Assembly (NCBI GenBank): GCA_964539095.1
Contig: CAZIFL010000001.1
Coordinates: 1-64,000, forward strand
Length of the DNA stretch: 64,000 bases
Direction of reading: 5' to 3'
Source: DAIPKP01 sp964539095
GTDB taxonomy: Bacteria; Synergistota; Synergistia; Synergistales; Aminiphilaceae
Within the stretch, counting starts at the first letter, position 1. Each line of letters starts with the position of its first letter. The notes under the pieces were generated by a model. It made no database searches. It saw only the letters and a list, made by a program, of their open reading frames with translations, and was not told the DNA's origin. Both the position numbers and the translations under genes were made by a program. Below are positions 33,794 through 42,398 of the stretch, piece by piece.

Positions 33794-35107
33794 CTACACC
33801 AGACCGTAATGCTCCAAACGCCGTCGCACTTCATCCTTACCAAAAAAGACCGCTACCTCGAAGATCCCCGGACTCACCTTCATTCCCGTGAGGGCGAACC
33901 GCAGAGGCATGGCGAGGGACTTCATCTTGACGTTTTTCTCCTCCGCCCAGCTCTTGGCAAAGGCCGCAAGCTCCTCATCAGACCAGGAGGGAAGTTCCAG
34001 CAGAGCCTTCAGGAAAGGGCGCAGAATCTCCCGGGCCTCTTCGTCCAGATCCGAGGCATCGTACCGCTGGCAGACCGCATCAAAGCTCAGAAAGTAGTCG
34101 CTGTATCCGGCGATCTCCTGGGTAGTCTGCCCCCGGCCGTTCAGAAGCTCCAGAGCTTTTTCGAGATATTCCGAAGAATACTCCTGTGCCGGTAGGTTCA
34201 GAGCTTCCCAGTGGGGGCGTACGTGGGCCACAAGCTCGCTCTTGGGGAGCCTCCAGAGATGCTCCTGATTGATATGTCCCAGCTTATCCATATCGAACAC
34301 CGCCGCACGCTTTACCACCCGGGAAAGCTCGAAGATCTCCACCGCTTTCTCTCGCGTAACTATTTCTTCATCTCCAGGGGACCATCCCAGAAGGGCGAGA
34401 AAGTTGAAGACCCCGTCGGGAATGTAGCCGAGATCCCGATATTCGTAAACGCTGGTGGCTCCCTGGCGCTTGGAGAGCTTTTTCTTATCCTTCCCGAGAA
34501 TCATGGGAAGATGGGCAAAGGTGGGAAGTCGCCATCCCAGAGCCTCGTAGAGGAGGATCTGCTTGGGGGTGTTCATGATATGATCCTCCCCCCGGATAAC
34601 GTAGGTAATATCCATGGTGTAGTCATCCACCACCACCGCGAAGTTGTAGGTGGCGGTACCGTCGCTCTTCATGAGCACGATATCCTTGTAGGTGCTGGTG
34701 GGGATTTCGATATGTCCGTAGACCACATCATCAAAGGCTACCACCTGCTCCTCCTCCGGGAGCTTATAGATAATGGCATCCCCCTCTCGGTAGGCCTTTC
34801 CCTCTTCCAGGAGCTGCTCCGCATACTTGCGATAGGTTGCCACCCGTTCGGACTGCCGGTAGGGGCCGAAGTCTCCCCCTTTGTCTGGCCCTTCGTCCCA
34901 ATCAAGGCCGAGCCACCGCATCCCCTCCATGATGGTCTGTTCGTATTCTGATGTGGAGCGCTGAAGATCCGTATCCTCGATGCGGAGCACAAAGGTTCCC
35001 CCGGTATGCCGTGCCCAGAGCCAGTTGAAGAGAGCCGTATGCCCTCCTCCGATATGAAGCGCCCCGGTAGGGCTTGGGGCAAAACGAACCCGTACTTTTT
35101 CCTGCAT
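33794..35107 (-). CDS. gltX: glutamyl-tRNA synthetase
   Basis: A 437-residue class I synthetase. The HIGH box is LHIGGGH (residues 17-23) after FAPSPTGA, and the KMSKS equivalent is KKLSKRQG. It is slightly shorter than many GluRS enzymes (about 460-490) at the anticodon-binding end. It charges tRNA-Glu (and possibly tRNA-Gln in organisms using the indirect pathway, which cannot be told from here). ATG 35107 follows GGAGGG. It is divergent from polA. Confidence 0.95.
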   Translation of the reverse strand: MQEKVRVRFAPSPTGALHIGGGHTALFNWLWARHTGGTFVLRIEDTDLQRSTSEYEQTIMEGMRWLGLDWDEGPDKGGDFGPYRQSERVATYRKYAEQLLEEGKAYREGDAIIYKLPEEEQVVAFDDVVYGHIEIPTSTYKDIVLMKSDGTATYNFAVVVDDYTMDITYVIRGEDHIMNTPKQILLYEALGWRLPTFAHLPMILGKDKKKLSKRQGATSVYEYRDLGYIPDGVFNFLALLGWSPGDEEIVTREKAVEIFELSRVVKRAAVFDMDKLGHINQEHLWRLPKSELVAHVRPHWEALNLPAQEYSSEYLEKALELLNGRGQTTQEIAGYSDYFLSFDAVCQRYDASDLDEEAREILRPFLKALLELPSWSDEELAAFAKSWAEEKNVKMKSLAMPLRFALTGMKVSPGIFEVAVFFGKDEVRRRLEHYGLV

Positions 35108-35203
35108 GTATATCCCTCCAAAAACGTAATATGCTCTATACTAAGATACGCATTATAGCGTACTATGGGTTTTTTCAAAGTTTTCCCAAAGGAGGCAAAG
35201 GGT

Positions 35204-37738
35204 TTGAGAGATACAATTTTGCTCGTGGATGGACATGGCCTGGCCTATCGGGCCTACTACGCCCTGCCGGAACTTTCCGCTCCGGACGGAACCCCCACAA
35301 GGGTTCTCGTGGGTTTTATCAACACCCTCATGAAGGTTGTGGAGGAGTGGCAGCCCCAAAAGCTGGCGGTGATCTTTGATGCTCCTTCCCCCACCTTCCG
35401 GCATGAACGCTACGAAGCCTACAAGGCTACCCGTAAACCCATGCCTGAGGATATGCGCCCTCAGATACCCCTTCTTCGGGAGATGCTCGGTTTGCTGGGG
35501 ATCTGTGTCACCTCCCGGGATGGGGTGGAGGCGGATGACGTGCTGGCCTCTACCGCTCTCTACTGGGCAGACAAGGATTTGGACGTGCTCATGCTTACGG
35601 CGGATAAGGACATGCTCCAGGTGCTTGGGGAGAAGGTACGGATTATCCGCCCCAAGAAGGGTGTAAGCTCCTTCGTGCTCTTCGACGAGGAACAGTTTCG
35701 CAAGGAATACCCCTTCGATCCCCCCGGGATGATCGACTACCTTGCCCTGGTGGGGGATGCTTCGGATAATGTCCCCGGAGTGCCCGGCATCGGCGATAAG
35801 GGGGCCCGGGATCTTCTCCGGGAGTACGGAACTCTTGAGGGGATCTACCAGCATCTGGAAGATCTCAAACCCGGAGTGCGTAAGAAGCTGGAGGAGGGGA
35901 GAGAGAGTGCCCTCCTCAGTCAGGAGCTTGCCACCCTTGACCTGAACTGCCCTGTGAAGGAGAGTCTTTTCGAGGGGTGCTCTCCGGAACGAGAAGAGCT
36001 TCGAGAGCTTTGTCTCCGTCTGGGGATGGAGCAGACCTATACTAAGATGGTGGCTTCTTTTGGAATCGTCTCGTTTTCCGACGCCGCTGTCATCTCTGAA
36101 GAGACACCCCCCTGGGAAGAGCGGGAAGCCCCTCTGGAGGAACTTCTCCGCCAGTCCCTTCTCGCCCTTTTCTGGAAAAAGCAGGAGGGGGGCCGGATCT
36201 TCGGTGTAGGGGACGAAAGCGGTGCCTTCGCCTGGCTGGAAGAATCCTCTCTTTTTCCCGAAACGCTTCAGGAGTGGAGCCGCAGAGGAGGTACCCTTAT
36301 CACTTCTCGATACAAACAGCTCTGTACGGATTTCCCTGAAACTGCCCCATCTCCGGAAAACGTGTGGGATCTTGAAGCGGGGTACTACCTTCTGCACCCC
36401 GACAGGGCCCAGAAGGACTATCCAGCACTCTTTGAGGATCCCCAGCACCCCGCCCCCCAGGAGCTGTGGCGCCACTACAAAACCCTGGAGCCCCAAGTGA
36501 CAAGTCGGGAGCTTCTGCGGGTTATGCGCAGAATTGATCTCCCCCTCTGCCCGGTGCTGGCGGATATGGAGCGTCAGGGGGTGCGGATTGATCGGAAAAG
36601 CCTTATGGCGCTGAAAGAAGATCTTGAGGCAAAACTTCAGGAGATTCAGCTCGCGGTGGAGGAGGCGGGGGGGACGGAGCTTAACCTCAACTCTCCCAAG
36701 CAGGTGGGGCACCTCCTCTTCGATGTTCTTGGCCTCCCCCCCATCAAAAAGACCAAAACGGGATACTCCACCAACACCTCGGTACTGGAGGTGCTTGCGG
36801 CCTACCCCAACGGAGAGATCCCCCGGATGCTTCTGGAGTATCGGGAACTCTCCAAAATACTGACCGGTTTCGCCCAGCCCTTTCTAGAGCTTGCGGACCC
36901 CGAAAGCGACATCATCCGCACCACCTTCGAACACATTACCACCGGCACGGGGCGGCTCTCCAGCACCCACCCCAACCTTCAGAACCTTCCCCTCTACGGT
37001 GAGTGGGCCCAACGTTTTCGCCACGCCCTGGGGCCGGTTCGAGAGGGGCATTGCTACGTCTCCGGGGACTACTCCCAGATTGAATTGCGCATCCTGGCGC
37101 ACCTCTCCCGGGAGGAGAGCCTGGTAGATGCCTTCCGGCAGGGGCGGGACGTGCACAGCGAAACTGGGGCCCGGATCTTTGGGGTGGAGCCCGGCGAGGT
37201 TACCCCGGAGATGCGCCGCCAGGCGAAGATGGTAAACTTCGGCCTTCTCTACGGCATGGGAGGCTTCGGCCTGGCGGATCGGCTCAACATCGGCCGTGCC
37301 CAGGCACAGAAACTCGTGGATGCCTATTTCGCCGCCTTCCCGGGTATCCAAGCCTATCTCGAAAACGCCGCCGAAGAGGCCAAAAAGAACGGCTATACCG
37401 TCACCCTCTTCGGTCGCCGCCGTCCACTCTCGGAGGTAACTACCGTGGAAGGCCGGGGAGCGGGAGCCCTGAAACGAGTGGCCATCAACACCCCCATTCA
37501 GGGAACCGCCGCAGATATTGCCCGGATGGCCCTGGTGCAGTGGCACAAAAAGATCCGTCGCGAGGGGCTTGATATGCCGCTGGTGCTACAGATCCACGAC
37601 TCTCTTGTGCTTGAGGTCTCCCGTAAGGAGGCAGAGAGGGCGGGAGAACTTCTGCGCACTCTCATGGAAGAGGTGGTCTCCCTCTCGGTCCCCCTCAAGG
37701 TGGAGATAACTCTGGGGGATACTCTGGGATCAATCTGA
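35204..37738 (+). CDS. polA: DNA polymerase I
   Basis: An 844-residue protein. The N-terminal 5'-3' exonuclease (VDGHGLAYRAYY, ADDVLA, DNVPGVPGIG) is complete. The middle region (about 290-450) aligns only loosely with a 3'-5' exonuclease and lacks the D-x-E motif, so proofreading is probably absent. The C-terminal polymerase has motif A DYSQIELR (D622), motif B with KMVNFGLLYG, and motif C H798-D799. TTG 35204 is preferred because AAAGGAGG (35188-35195) precedes it; the ATG at 35165 has no ribosome site. It acts in repair and Okazaki-fragment processing. Confidence 0.95.
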   Translation: MRDTILLVDGHGLAYRAYYALPELSAPDGTPTRVLVGFINTLMKVVEEWQPQKLAVIFDAPSPTFRHERYEAYKATRKPMPEDMRPQIPLLREMLGLLGICVTSRDGVEADDVLASTALYWADKDLDVLMLTADKDMLQVLGEKVRIIRPKKGVSSFVLFDEEQFRKEYPFDPPGMIDYLALVGDASDNVPGVPGIGDKGARDLLREYGTLEGIYQHLEDLKPGVRKKLEEGRESALLSQELATLDLNCPVKESLFEGCSPEREELRELCLRLGMEQTYTKMVASFGIVSFSDAAVISEETPPWEEREAPLEELLRQSLLALFWKKQEGGRIFGVGDESGAFAWLEESSLFPETLQEWSRRGGTLITSRYKQLCTDFPETAPSPENVWDLEAGYYLLHPDRAQKDYPALFEDPQHPAPQELWRHYKTLEPQVTSRELLRVMRRIDLPLCPVLADMERQGVRIDRKSLMALKEDLEAKLQEIQLAVEEAGGTELNLNSPKQVGHLLFDVLGLPPIKKTKTGYSTNTSVLEVLAAYPNGEIPRMLLEYRELSKILTGFAQPFLELADPESDIIRTTFEHITTGTGRLSSTHPNLQNLPLYGEWAQRFRHALGPVREGHCYVSGDYSQIELRILAHLSREESLVDAFRQGRDVHSETGARIFGVEPGEVTPEMRRQAKMVNFGLLYGMGGFGLADRLNIGRAQAQKLVDAYFAAFPGIQAYLENAAEEAKKNGYTVTLFGRRRPLSEVTTVEGRGAGALKRVAINTPIQGTAADIARMALVQWHKKIRREGLDMPLVLQIHDSLVLEVSRKEAERAGELLRTLMEEVVSLSVPLKVEITLGDTLGSI

Positions 37739-37866
37739 TAGCATTTCGTAAACTGTATTTACGTTATTTTCTATATATTTTCGTGAGAGAGATCTGGATT
37801 TTGATAAAAAAACAGGGGATTTTCTGCGAAAAGGAGGAAATCACCTCAAAAAGTTCAAAAATGCTT

Positions 37867-37895
37867 TTGACACTCCCCCAAGAGAACCGTATGAT
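37867..37895 (+). promoter_or_regulatory. sigma-70 promoter of the SurA-like gene
   Basis: TTGACA (37867-37872), exactly 17 bases, then TATGAT (37890-37895), about 60 bases before the start codon. An excellent consensus match. Confidence 0.8.
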
Positions 37896-37953
37896 ATGAG
37901 GCGCTTGAAAAATACCGTCTTTATATAGCGAAAGGAGTCGATGAAGGGTGATT

Positions 37954-39048
37954 ATGCGAACCCTGCGGACCCAGGTGAAGTGGATCATGATCAGTGTGGT
38001 GGTAGTTTTTGTGGTTTCTATTCTCTTTATGTACGGAGGAGGAAGCAGGGGAGGAAAGTCCGAAAGCGAAGACTATCCCGTAGCGGAGATCAACGGCATG
38101 ACTCTCATGCGCAGTCAGCTCTATCGCAGTATGGTAAGTCTGGCAGAGCAGAGCGGCAGAAAGGATATCTCTGCTCAGGATATCGTGAACTTCCGCATCC
38201 AGGTGATCAACGATCTCGCCGTGGGGGATGAACTCAAAAAAGAGGTCAAAAACCGCAAGATCAAAGTCTCCGAAGAGGATGTCAACGCATCGTATCAGGG
38301 ATTGGAAGATCAGTTCCCCACCCGGGAATCCTTCATGGAGTACATGAAGCAGATGGGTATCACCGAAAGCAAGCTCAAGGAGCAGATTCGCGAAGATCTC
38401 TCCAGGAGAGCCCTGATCCAGCAGGCGGAAGAGGGGGTAGCCGCCACTCCCGAAGAGCTTCAGGAGGCATACGATGCCCTCAAAGATATGGTCTTCAGCC
38501 GGCCTCACGTGATCTACGTGCGGGTTGCGGATTTTGCCAGCCGGGACCATGTGGCTCAGGAAGCGGTGGAGCAGATGCAGGATGGGGTCTCCTGGAACGC
38601 CATGATCGCCACCTACCTCGACGACCTTCGGGATTTCACCTCCGGGGACGAATCTATTCCCTTTGCGGAAAACCGGGTTCCTCCGGTGCTGTGGGATGCC
38701 ATGGCAGGGATCGGCGATGCCCGGGTGGCAGGTCCTGTGGAGCTTACCAGCGAGGATTTCTATGTGCTTGAGAAGGTCTCGGAAGAGTTGCCCCAAGTCC
38801 TCCCCCTGGATGAAGTAAGCGGAGACATTCAGGAGATGGTGCTGGCCCAGAAGAAGCAGAACGCCCGGAACCAGTTCTTCGATACCCTCCTCAAGCGGGC
38901 AAAGATCAAAATTCTGGATGAATCGCTCTTTGTGGCTCCTCCCGTGGAAGCCGACGTAGATTCTCAGGTGGGAGAAGAGGGTGAAGTGCTGGTGGTGGAG
39001 GAAGTCATCACCGAGGAGCCTGTTGCTGAAGAGTCTGAAAATCCCTAG
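37954..39048 (+). CDS. SurA-like exported chaperone
   Basis: A 364-residue protein. One N-terminal membrane segment (about residues 8-27) is followed by a SurA N-terminal helical domain (INGMTLMRSQLYRSM ... DLAVGDELKKEVKNRKIKVSEEDV), then a rotamase-like region without clear catalytic residues, and an acidic, Glu- and Val-rich tail. It should assist folding of envelope proteins, anchored in the inner membrane as PpiD is. ATG 37954 follows GAAGGG; GTG 37948 is also in frame. A strong promoter lies just upstream. Confidence 0.82.
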   Translation: MRTLRTQVKWIMISVVVVFVVSILFMYGGGSRGGKSESEDYPVAEINGMTLMRSQLYRSMVSLAEQSGRKDISAQDIVNFRIQVINDLAVGDELKKEVKNRKIKVSEEDVNASYQGLEDQFPTRESFMEYMKQMGITESKLKEQIREDLSRRALIQQAEEGVAATPEELQEAYDALKDMVFSRPHVIYVRVADFASRDHVAQEAVEQMQDGVSWNAMIATYLDDLRDFTSGDESIPFAENRVPPVLWDAMAGIGDARVAGPVELTSEDFYVLEKVSEELPQVLPLDEVSGDIQEMVLAQKKQNARNQFFDTLLKRAKIKILDESLFVAPPVEADVDSQVGEEGEVLVVEEVITEEPVAEESENP

Positions 39049-39180
39049 GAATAGCCATGAAGTAATCATGGAATGGCCATAGAATGATCATCAGATAGTT
39101 CTGGGGGGCATTCGGAAGGGGAAAAAACTCCCGAAGAACCTCGAAAAAGCACCTTTTTGCGGAAAAGATCAAATTAGCGG

Positions 39181-39209
39181 TTGACATACCTGGGTTCTGT
39201 GCATAAAAT
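39181..39209 (+). promoter_or_regulatory. sigma-70 promoter of the tRNA pair
   Basis: TTGACA (39181-39186), a 17-base spacer, TAAAAT (39204-39209), 21 bases before tRNA-Ser. Consensus-level match, as expected for stable RNA. Confidence 0.85.
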
Positions 39210-39230
39210 ACACCTTGCGCGATTTCTTCC

Positions 39231-39324
39231 GGTGGGATGGCCGAGTGGCTGAAGGCGCTCGCCTGCTAAGCGGGTAAGGGGGCTAAAACTTCCTTCGAGG
39301 GTTCGAATCCCTCTCCCACCGCCA
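39231..39324 (+). tRNA. tRNA-Ser (anticodon GCT)
   Basis: Acceptor stem GGTGGGA/TCCCACC, a long variable arm typical of serine tRNA, anticodon GCT reading AGC/AGT, T-loop TTCGAAT, and an encoded CCA end (39322-39324). Confidence 0.95.
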
Positions 39325-39354
39325 GGTAGCAAGCATCATGTTTACCATATATGT

Positions 39355-39431
39355 GCGCCGGTAGCTCAACTGGATAGAGCACCTGACTACGGATCAGGAG
39401 GTTACGAGTTCGAATCTTGTCCGGCGCGCCA
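39355..39431 (+). tRNA. tRNA-Arg (anticodon ACG)
   Basis: Acceptor stem GCGCCGG/CCGGCGC, D-loop AGCTCAACTGGAT, anticodon loop CTACGGA giving ACG (expected to be edited to ICG), T-loop TTCGAAT, encoded CCA. It lies 30 bases after tRNA-Ser and is probably co-transcribed. Confidence 0.95.
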
Positions 39432-39439
39432 ACGATAAT

Positions 39440-39479
39440 AAAACCCCGTTTCTGCAACGTTGCAGAAACGGGGTTTTTT
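39440..39479. terminator. terminator after the tRNA pair
   Basis: AAAACCCCGTTTCTGCAACG and its exact complement form a 20-base palindrome followed by a T run. It serves the tRNAs (+) and the ABC-F gene (-), whose stop codon lies at 39509. Confidence 0.93.
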
Positions 39480-39508
39480 GTTCCTTGCTCTCTTTGAGTT
39501 GAGTCTCT

Positions 39509-41488
39509 TTAGGACAGCGCGAACTCCTCTTCAATGACGCTGAGCTTTTCCATGAGTTCTTCCCACTCCTGCATCTTTTCCGGTAGGAGCTGTTCGATCT
39601 CTCCATGCTCCTTCAGGTGGGCGGTCCGTTTTTCCGTATTTTCCAGCACCTCGGGAGAGCAGAGGGCCTCCTCCAGGGCGGCTTTACGGCTCTCCAGATC
39701 TTCGATCTCCTTCTCCAGAGGGGCGAGATGCGCCGTGACGGTACGCCGCCGTTCTGAGAGAACCTGCCGCATTTCCGCCTCCCGGCGTTTCTGTTCCTTG
39801 CTCTTATACCCCGATGCGGAGAAGGCTTCTTCTGGTTTTTCTTCGGAGCCTCGTTCCTGGGCTTCTTCGTTCTGTTTCTGCTCCTGTAAAAGAGCTTCCC
39901 GTTTTTCTATGAAATAGGAGTAGTTCCCCAGATATTCCCGTCCCTTCCCCCGATGCAGTTCAATAACCCGTTCCACCAGCGTATCGAGAAAGTGCCGATC
40001 GTGGGAGACGATTACCAGGGTGCCCGAATAGGCCAGAAGGGCTTTCTGGAAGAGTTCTTTGGTCTCCATATCCAAATGGTTTGTGGGCTCGTCGAGGATG
40101 AGAAGGTTTGTCTCCCGGAGGAGCATTTTCAGCAGCGCCAGCCGGGTCTTTTCCCCCCCCGAGAGCACCGAGATGGGTTTGTCGATATCCTCTCCGGAGA
40201 AGAGAAAGGCCCCCAGAAGATTGCGCTTGTACTGGGGAGAAAAATATTCTCCCTCGGCGAGCACCTCTTGCCAGACGGTGTTCTCGTAATGCAGATTGTC
40301 GATGCTCTCCTGGGAGAAGAAGCCGCAGAGCACCTTATGGCCGAAGGAGATGCTCCCCGAGGAGGGCTCCTCCTTGCGGCTCAAGAGGCGGCAGAGGGTG
40401 GATTTACCCGCCCCGTTTACCCCCACCAGGGCCACCCGCTCCCCTCGGGAGACCGAGAAGGAGAGCTTTTCGAAAACCTTTTTGCTGCCGTAGCTTTTAT
40501 CTACATCTTGGAGGGTCAGTACCTCGTGGCCGCTTCGGGGGCATTCGGGAAAGGCGAAATGCACCGATCCACCCTCGCTCTCTGCGGCGAGAAGCTCTTC
40601 CCGCTCCAGCATCTTGATACGGCTCTGCACCTGGGTAGCCTTGGAGGCCTTGTAGCGAAAGCGTTCGATGAAGTCCTCCGTCTGCTTTCGCAGGGTTTGC
40701 TGCTGTTTTGCCCGTTTTTCGAAGAGTCGTTTATCTTCTTCCTTCTGCTCCAGATAGTAGGAGTAGTTTCCCTTGTATTCCCGAAGCTGTCCCCGGGCGA
40801 TCTCCAGGGTTCGGGTGGTCATCTTGTCGAGAAAACGCCGGTCGTGAGAGACCGCGATAAAGGTGCCCCGGTAGTCTTTAAGGTAGCCTTCAAGCCACTC
40901 CATGCTCTCGGTGTCGAGATGGTTCGTGGGTTCGTCCAGAAGCAGTATCTCCGGCTCCTGCAGTAGCAGGGATGTGAGAGAGATGCGCATCTTCCATCCT
41001 CCGGAGAAGGTGGTGCAGGGTCGCTCCGAGGTGTCTTCGGGAAAGCCGAGCCCCCGGAGGATCTTCTCCGCCCGGGGACGGAAGGTGTACCCTCCCTGAA
41101 CATCGTACCGGTTCCGCAGGTGTTCGTAGCTCTTTAGGAGCCCCTGACGTGCCGTATCCTCCGAGGCCATGCTAATCGCTTCTTCCAGAGACTGAAGCTG
41201 TTCCTCCATCTCCAGAATCCCCGACTGAGCTTTCAGATAGTGGAGCACCGTATTGCTTCCCAGCTCCGCAACGTCCTGGGGGAGATACCCCAGGCTCTGT
41301 CGCAGGGGTATCTCCACGGATCCTTCGTCGGGTTCCATATGCCGGGCCAGAATTTTAAGAAAGGTGGTCTTGCCCGCTCCGTTCTTTCCCACCAGACCTG
41401 TGCGAGAGGTATCGGGAAAGAGCATGGAGATGCGGTCGAAGAGAAGCCGCTCCCCGAAGCGGAGGGTGAGATCGCGTACCTGAATCAT
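39509..41488 (-). CDS. ABC-F family ATPase
   Basis: A 659-residue protein with two ABC cassettes and no membrane segments. Cassette 1 has Walker A VGKNGAGKTT and signature FSGGWKMR; cassette 2 has VGVNGAGKST and LSGGEKTRLALL. Both Walker B motifs are LLDEPTNHLD. The inter-cassette linker and the C-terminal coiled coil (about 560-655) fit ABC-F translation factors of the Uup/YdiF/Abcf2 kind. These bind the ribosome and help with stalled or difficult translation, and some give antibiotic resistance; which applies here is unknown. The XdhC gene lies 3 bases upstream on the same strand. Confidence 0.92.
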   Translation of the reverse strand: MIQVRDLTLRFGERLLFDRISMLFPDTSRTGLVGKNGAGKTTFLKILARHMEPDEGSVEIPLRQSLGYLPQDVAELGSNTVLHYLKAQSGILEMEEQLQSLEEAISMASEDTARQGLLKSYEHLRNRYDVQGGYTFRPRAEKILRGLGFPEDTSERPCTTFSGGWKMRISLTSLLLQEPEILLLDEPTNHLDTESMEWLEGYLKDYRGTFIAVSHDRRFLDKMTTRTLEIARGQLREYKGNYSYYLEQKEEDKRLFEKRAKQQQTLRKQTEDFIERFRYKASKATQVQSRIKMLEREELLAAESEGGSVHFAFPECPRSGHEVLTLQDVDKSYGSKKVFEKLSFSVSRGERVALVGVNGAGKSTLCRLLSRKEEPSSGSISFGHKVLCGFFSQESIDNLHYENTVWQEVLAEGEYFSPQYKRNLLGAFLFSGEDIDKPISVLSGGEKTRLALLKMLLRETNLLILDEPTNHLDMETKELFQKALLAYSGTLVIVSHDRHFLDTLVERVIELHRGKGREYLGNYSYFIEKREALLQEQKQNEEAQERGSEEKPEEAFSASGYKSKEQKRREAEMRQVLSERRRTVTAHLAPLEKEIEDLESRKAALEEALCSPEVLENTEKRTAHLKEHGEIEQLLPEKMQEWEELMEKLSVIEEEFALS

Positions 41489-41491
41489 CCA

Positions 41492-42364
41492 CTAAGCCTC
41501 CGGTGCTCTGTTCTGTTTTGGGGTAATCACCTGGGATCCCCATCCTTTTCGAAGCTCTTCAAGGGGAGCCTCCCGGAGAAAACCCACCATCTCCGCCATC
41601 ACCGAAAGGGCAATCTCTTCAGGAGTCTGGGCGTTGATGGGAAGCCCCACGGGCTGATGAATCCGGTCCAGATGTTCCGACGCCACCCCTTCTTTCAGGA
41701 GCTGTTCCCGGACGGAACGAATTTTGTTTCGGGAGCCTATCATTCCCAGATACCGGGCGGGCTCTTTTTCCAGAAGCCGTACTGCCTCCGCATCCAGAGC
41801 GTGTCCCCGGGTGGCGATGAGGACGAAGCTGTTTCCATGAAGCTTGAGCCCCTGGGAAAAGACCTCCTCCAATGGGCAGCACAAGCTTCTGGCCTGGGAT
41901 CTGCACTGCTCTGGAAGGGCGGCGAACTCCTCCCGGTCGTCCCAGAGAACTCCCCGCCATCCGAGAAAGCAGGCGGTCTTGAGAATCGCCTTTCCCACAT
42001 GCCCTCCTCCGAAGATCACCACCTCCGGGGTGGGGATGAGGCGTTCCAGAAAGACCTTCATGCTCCCTCCGCAGACCGCTCCCTCTTCGGCGGCCTCCCG
42101 GTTATTCAGATCAATATCCATAAGCAGCGTCTTAGGCCCCTCCGAAAGCAGCTCTCGAGCCTTCTGAAGAACCCGATACTCCCCTATGCCGCCCCCCACG
42201 GTGCCTGTGATGCTCCCCTCGGGAAGCACCGCCATTTTCGACCCCGGCTCTGCAGGGGTGGAGCCGTCGCTTGCCACCACGGTGCAGAGTACGCAGGGGA
42301 TTCCTTCGGCGAGGCACTTCTGGAGGGTTTCGAAGACCGTGGTTCCTTCCTGTACGATAATCAT
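41492..42364 (-). CDS. XdhC/CoxI-family protein
   Basis: A 290-residue protein. The N-terminal XdhC domain carries VVASDGSTPAEPGSKMAV and GTVGGGIGE, and the C-terminal Rossmann-like domain begins VVIFGGGHVGKA. XdhC proteins help insert or modify the molybdenum cofactor of xanthine-dehydrogenase-type hydroxylases. No molybdenum enzyme is encoded nearby, so its target lies elsewhere in the genome. It lies between cysS and the ABC-F gene on one strand with small gaps. Confidence 0.85.
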   Translation of the reverse strand: MIIVQEGTTVFETLQKCLAEGIPCVLCTVVASDGSTPAEPGSKMAVLPEGSITGTVGGGIGEYRVLQKARELLSEGPKTLLMDIDLNNREAAEEGAVCGGSMKVFLERLIPTPEVVIFGGGHVGKAILKTACFLGWRGVLWDDREEFAALPEQCRSQARSLCCPLEEVFSQGLKLHGNSFVLIATRGHALDAEAVRLLEKEPARYLGMIGSRNKIRSVREQLLKEGVASEHLDRIHQPVGLPINAQTPEEIALSVMAEMVGFLREAPLEELRKGWGSQVITPKQNRAPEA

Positions 42365-42398
42365 GAATGGTTGTCCCTTTCCTTTACACGTTCCGGTG

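Noticed and set aside
35153..36712. A 519-codon minus-strand frame
   Set aside because: Antisense to polA, with no recognised domain; a result of high GC and codon bias.
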